Positions 5,591 through 6,961 of a stretch of 6,961 nt of DNA are shown here, piece after piece; position 1 is the stretch's first letter, and every line of letters starts with the position of its first letter. The stretch lies in contig CAKKPR010000019.1 of NCBI GenBank assembly GCA_919901705.1, positions 3,411-10,371 on the forward strand, written 5' to 3'. A program made the translations under genes and the position numbers. Below the pieces are notes generated by a model that saw only the letters and a program-made list of their open reading frames with translations, was not told the DNA's origin and made no database searches. The stretch is from Thermodesulfovibrionales bacterium. GTDB lineage: Bacteria > Nitrospirota > Thermodesulfovibrionia > Thermodesulfovibrionales > UBA1546.

Positions 5591-6442
5591 GTGAAAGTTT
5601 ATAAAGCCATAGCTGTAGTCTTTGTTCTTTGTCTCATCCCTGCCGCGACATCTGCGCTTACGCAAACGCAGGAACAAGACGGCATCTGGGTGACAAAAGA
5701 GGCGTATGTTGCTCTTGAAGGCATTACGGTGCAGGAGGCAAAAGACCTTGCGCGGCAAAAGGCAAGGGATATGGCTATTGAAGAGGCAGTGGGGTCTTTT
5801 ATAAAAGGCTCTACAATCGTCTATAACTACCAGCTGGCTGAAGATATTGTCAGTTCTTTGAGGCGCGGCATTATTGTTGCGGAAGAAGTCCTGAACGAAG
5901 GCTTTGTTACGCCAGAAGGTAAAGGCCAATCCCTTGTCTATAATGTAACCCTCAGGCTAAAGGTCAAGCCTGTTCCAATAGAAGGCAGAAAGGGGTTTAC
6001 TGTTTCATTAACCTTAAACAGGCAGGTATTCAGGGTAGGCGAAAATGTAGAGATAAGGGTAAAGCCGACAGAGGATTCTTATATCTACATCTTCAACATC
6101 TTTCAGCACGATATGGTCACGCTGCTCATACCCAACAGACACTTAACTAATAACTATGTGAAGGCAAATACCGAATTAGTTTTCCCCGGGGCAGGGTTGA
6201 ATAAGCATGGCATAGGTCTTGCCGCTTTTCTTCCGGCAGGGGCAACAAGGGCTACTGAAAGGGTAAAGGTTATTGCAACCAAAAAGCGCATTGAGTTTTT
6301 TGACAAGGAGATAAAGGAGGCTATATTTAAAGAGTTTGATGGCAGAAGCGATACGCTAATTGTTAACATCTATCAGGCGCTTGCCCTGCAGGAGCCTGCT
6401 GAATGGACTGAGGCAGTTGCTGTTTATGAGATAAGGAAATAA
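5591..6442 (+). CDS. Secreted LPP20/FlgT-like plus DUF4384 protein
   Basis: The 283-residue product uses a GTG start at 5591. No other in-frame start fits, since the next Met is residue 61 and the signal peptide (about 1-22, cleavage near TSA/LTQ) begins at the GTG. Residues about 30-128 (EAYVALEGITVQEAKDLARQ, MAIEEAVGSF, LVYNVTLRLKVKP) resemble the LPP20/FlgT N-terminal type of periplasmic domain. Residues about 133-232 (FTVSLTLNRQVFRVGENVEI, YIYIFNIFQHDMVTLLIPN, FPGAGLNKHG, then TERVKVIATKK) match DUF4384, a beta-rich domain of unknown function often attached to bacterial caspase-like or kinase domains. Here it has no enzymatic domain; the caspase is encoded two genes upstream. The ribosome binding site is weak (AGG touching the GTG), and with a 12-base gap translation is probably coupled to the barrel gene. 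I infer a periplasmic adaptor or sensor role for the caspase, not shown directly. Confidence 0.82.
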   Translation: MKVYKAIAVVFVLCLIPAATSALTQTQEQDGIWVTKEAYVALEGITVQEAKDLARQKARDMAIEEAVGSFIKGSTIVYNYQLAEDIVSSLRRGIIVAEEVLNEGFVTPEGKGQSLVYNVTLRLKVKPVPIEGRKGFTVSLTLNRQVFRVGENVEIRVKPTEDSYIYIFNIFQHDMVTLLIPNRHLTNNYVKANTELVFPGAGLNKHGIGLAAFLPAGATRATERVKVIATKKRIEFFDKEIKEAIFKEFDGRSDTLIVNIYQALALQEPAEWTEAVAVYEIRK

Positions 6443-6465
6443 CCATCTTCTCCAGCTTTCAGGCA

Positions 6466-6489
6466 TTGTGGCCTATTTTGTGGCCTATT
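6466..6489. repeat. Tandem 12-bp duplication TTGTGGCCTATT x2
   Basis: TTGTGGCCTATT occurs twice with no gap (6466-6477 and 6478-6489), perfectly matched. It lies 24 bases after the DUF4384 stop. It could be a slippage product or a footprint of an excised element. No binding protein is suggested. Confidence 0.9.
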
Positions 6490-6503
6490 CCGGTATTTTC
6501 ATT

Positions 6504-6556
6504 TGAACAATGAACTGGGGTCGCACAATGAACTGAACAATGAACTGGGGTCGCAC
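6504..6556. repeat. 23-bp direct repeat with 7-bp spacer
   Basis: A 23-base unit, beginning TGAACAATGAAC and ending GGGGTCGCAC, occurs at 6504-6526 and 6534-6556 with no mismatch and a 30-base period. Its core ACAATGAACTG occurs a third time at 6525-6535 across the spacer. I recall GGGGTC-containing motifs with a TTCAAAATT-type continuation beside REP-associated Y1 transposase genes in related bacteria, so these may be remains of such elements. No transposase is in the window, so this origin is inference. Confidence 0.92.
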
Positions 6557-6616
6557 CTTCAAAATTCATTTATCAAAAATCATTGCACATTCCCCGGTTT
6601 AGAGACAAATGAACTG

Positions 6617-6640
6617 CCCGGCAGCGCTGCGGGAGTCTTT
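6617..6640 (+). terminator. Weak candidate terminator after the caspase/DUF4384 operon
   Basis: CCCG (6617-6620), a bulged G, and CA pair with TG (6628-6629) and CGGG (6630-6633) around the loop GCGC, followed by AGTCTTTTT. The stem is short and has a bulge. A second hairpin, GGTTTT (6650-6655) with AAAACC (6661-6666) followed by five T residues, is also weak. Either could end the operon transcript, about 175 to 220 bases after the last stop. Confidence 0.35.
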
Positions 6641-6689
6641 TTCAGCGATGGTTTTTTTTGAAAACCTTTTTGACGCAAGCAGAAAAGCC

Positions 6690-6699
6690 CGCAATGACA
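6690..6699 (-). repeat. Left arm of inverted repeat pair flanking the DUF433 gene
   Basis: CGCAATGACA here is the exact reverse complement of TGTCATTGCG at 6928-6937 on the other side of the DUF433 gene. It looks like the end of the same interspersed repeat family in the opposite orientation. The left arm sits just upstream of the gene's -10 box. Confidence 0.6.
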
Positions 6700-6709
6700 T
6701 TTTACGCTG

Positions 6710-6718
6710 TGATATAAT
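6710..6718 (+). promoter_or_regulatory. Extended -10 promoter of the DUF433 gene
   Basis: TGATATAAT combines the extended TG element (6710-6711) with a perfect TATAAT (6713-6718). No good -35 box is present at 16-18 bases (CGCAAT region), which extended -10 promoters can tolerate. Transcription would start about seven bases downstream, at or next to the ATG at 6725, giving a nearly leaderless mRNA. Confidence 0.65.
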
Positions 6719-6724
6719 ACAGGC

Positions 6725-6916
6725 ATGTTTAAGAGAATAACATTTGACCAGCAGATTATGGGTGGACGGGCATGCATAAGGGGCATGAGGATACCTGTAT
6801 CCGTAATTGTAGGACAGGTAGCGCACGGCGCTACTGTTGATGAAATTCTACGGGACTATCCTGACCTTGAACAAGAAGACATTACAGAAGCCCTTGAGTA
6901 TGCTGTCGAAAAATAG
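6725..6916 (+). CDS. DUF433 antitoxin-like protein, probably C-terminally shortened
   Basis: This 63-residue cytoplasmic protein matches DUF433 almost throughout: FKRITFDQQIMGGRACIRG, then MRIPVSVIVGQVAHGATVDEIL, then a YPDLEQEDITEALEYA helix. DUF433 proteins have a small helix-turn-helix-like fold and are usually antitoxins encoded just before a PIN-like DUF5615 toxin. Family members I recall run about ten residues further after the ALEYA helix (a WL-type end). Here the frame stops as VEK, 11 bases before an interspersed repeat, which suggests the tail was lost when the repeat arrived. No toxin start is seen in the 45 bases left in the window; a partner could lie beyond. There is no Shine-Dalgarno sequence, in keeping with the leaderless promoter. 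An orphan antitoxin is the likely reading if no toxin follows. Confidence 0.82.
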   Translation: MFKRITFDQQIMGGRACIRGMRIPVSVIVGQVAHGATVDEILRDYPDLEQEDITEALEYAVEK

Positions 6917-6927
6917 ACATAGAAGGT

Positions 6928-6961
6928 TGTCATTGCGAGTGAAACGAAGCAATCTCGCTTT
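6928..6961 (+). repeat. Interspersed repeat of the ATTGCGAG...GAAGCAATCT type, cut by window end
   Basis: The sequence reads TGTCATTGCGAGTG, then AAACGAAGCAATCTCGC. This matches my recollection of a short dispersed element (ATTGCGAG, variable middle, GAAGCAATCT) found in many copies in Nitrospirota, deltaproteobacterial and similar genomes. It has internal symmetry: TTGC with GCAA, and GCGAG (6935-6939) with CTCGC (6954-6958). The right side is truncated by the window, so its full length and any partner copy cannot be seen. Confidence 0.65.

Larger units (their letters stand above)
6443..6724. other. Repeat-rich intergenic region without supported genes
   Basis: These 282 bases hold no convincing gene on either strand. 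Minus-strand frames of 68 and 75 codons cross the promoter and the DUF433 gene and are overlapped by better evidence. In order the region holds a 12-bp tandem duplication, a 23-bp direct repeat, two weak hairpins followed by T runs, half of an inverted repeat pair and an extended -10 promoter. This mix looks like remains of small mobile or repetitive elements inserted after the caspase operon. Confidence 0.7.

Noticed and set aside
5417..5929. 170-codon open frame on the minus strand across the barrel and DUF4384 genes
   Set aside because: It spans two supported genes and the gap between them, with no domain, no ribosome site and a shadow-like composition.
6580..6826. Two overlapping minus-strand frames of 68 and 75 codons
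   Set aside because: They run through the extended -10 promoter and the start of the DUF433 gene. Their translations look like read-through of repeat DNA and show no domain.

Overview
The window is a gene-dense bacterial segment with every supported gene on the + strand. Signal peptides, a lipoprotein signal, a predicted outer-membrane beta-barrel and short repeats of the ATTGCGAG...GAAGCAATCT type point to a Gram-negative-type bacterium. My best guess is Nitrospirota or a deltaproteobacterial lineage. That rests on protein style and repeat recall, not on a marker gene, so confidence is low to moderate.

Region 1 (10-3186) is a two-gene unit. A secreted FecR-domain protein with a TPR-like C-terminus is followed 15 bases later by a membrane class III nucleotide cyclase with a periplasmic CHASE2 sensor. 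All catalytic residues are present and its adenine-specifying pair is Lys/Thr, so it should make cAMP. Region 2 (3187-3807) has its own sigma70-like promoter with an embedded inverted repeat, a small helical DUF5618-like protein, a 7.5-copy ACAG tetranucleotide repeat and a strong intrinsic terminator.

Region 3 (3833-6442) is a probable three-gene operon of exported proteins: a caspase-like (C14) lipoprotein, an outer-membrane beta-barrel, and a secreted protein with an LPP20/FlgT-like N-terminal part and a DUF4384 C-terminal part. Caspase and DUF4384 domains often occur in one polypeptide. Here they are separate proteins encoded on either side of a barrel, which suggests a protease system at the outer membrane. 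The caspase ribosome binding site lies directly behind the terminator, so expression probably depends on readthrough or antitermination.

Region 4 (6443-6961) is a repeat-rich junction. It holds a 12-bp tandem duplication, a 23-bp direct repeat, weak hairpins, a short DUF433 antitoxin-like gene with an extended -10 promoter that implies a nearly leaderless mRNA, and an interspersed repeat cut by the window end. The most interesting points are the split caspase/barrel/DUF4384 cassette next to a FecR/CHASE2-cyclase pair, and the repeat-plus-terminator leader in front of the caspase gene.
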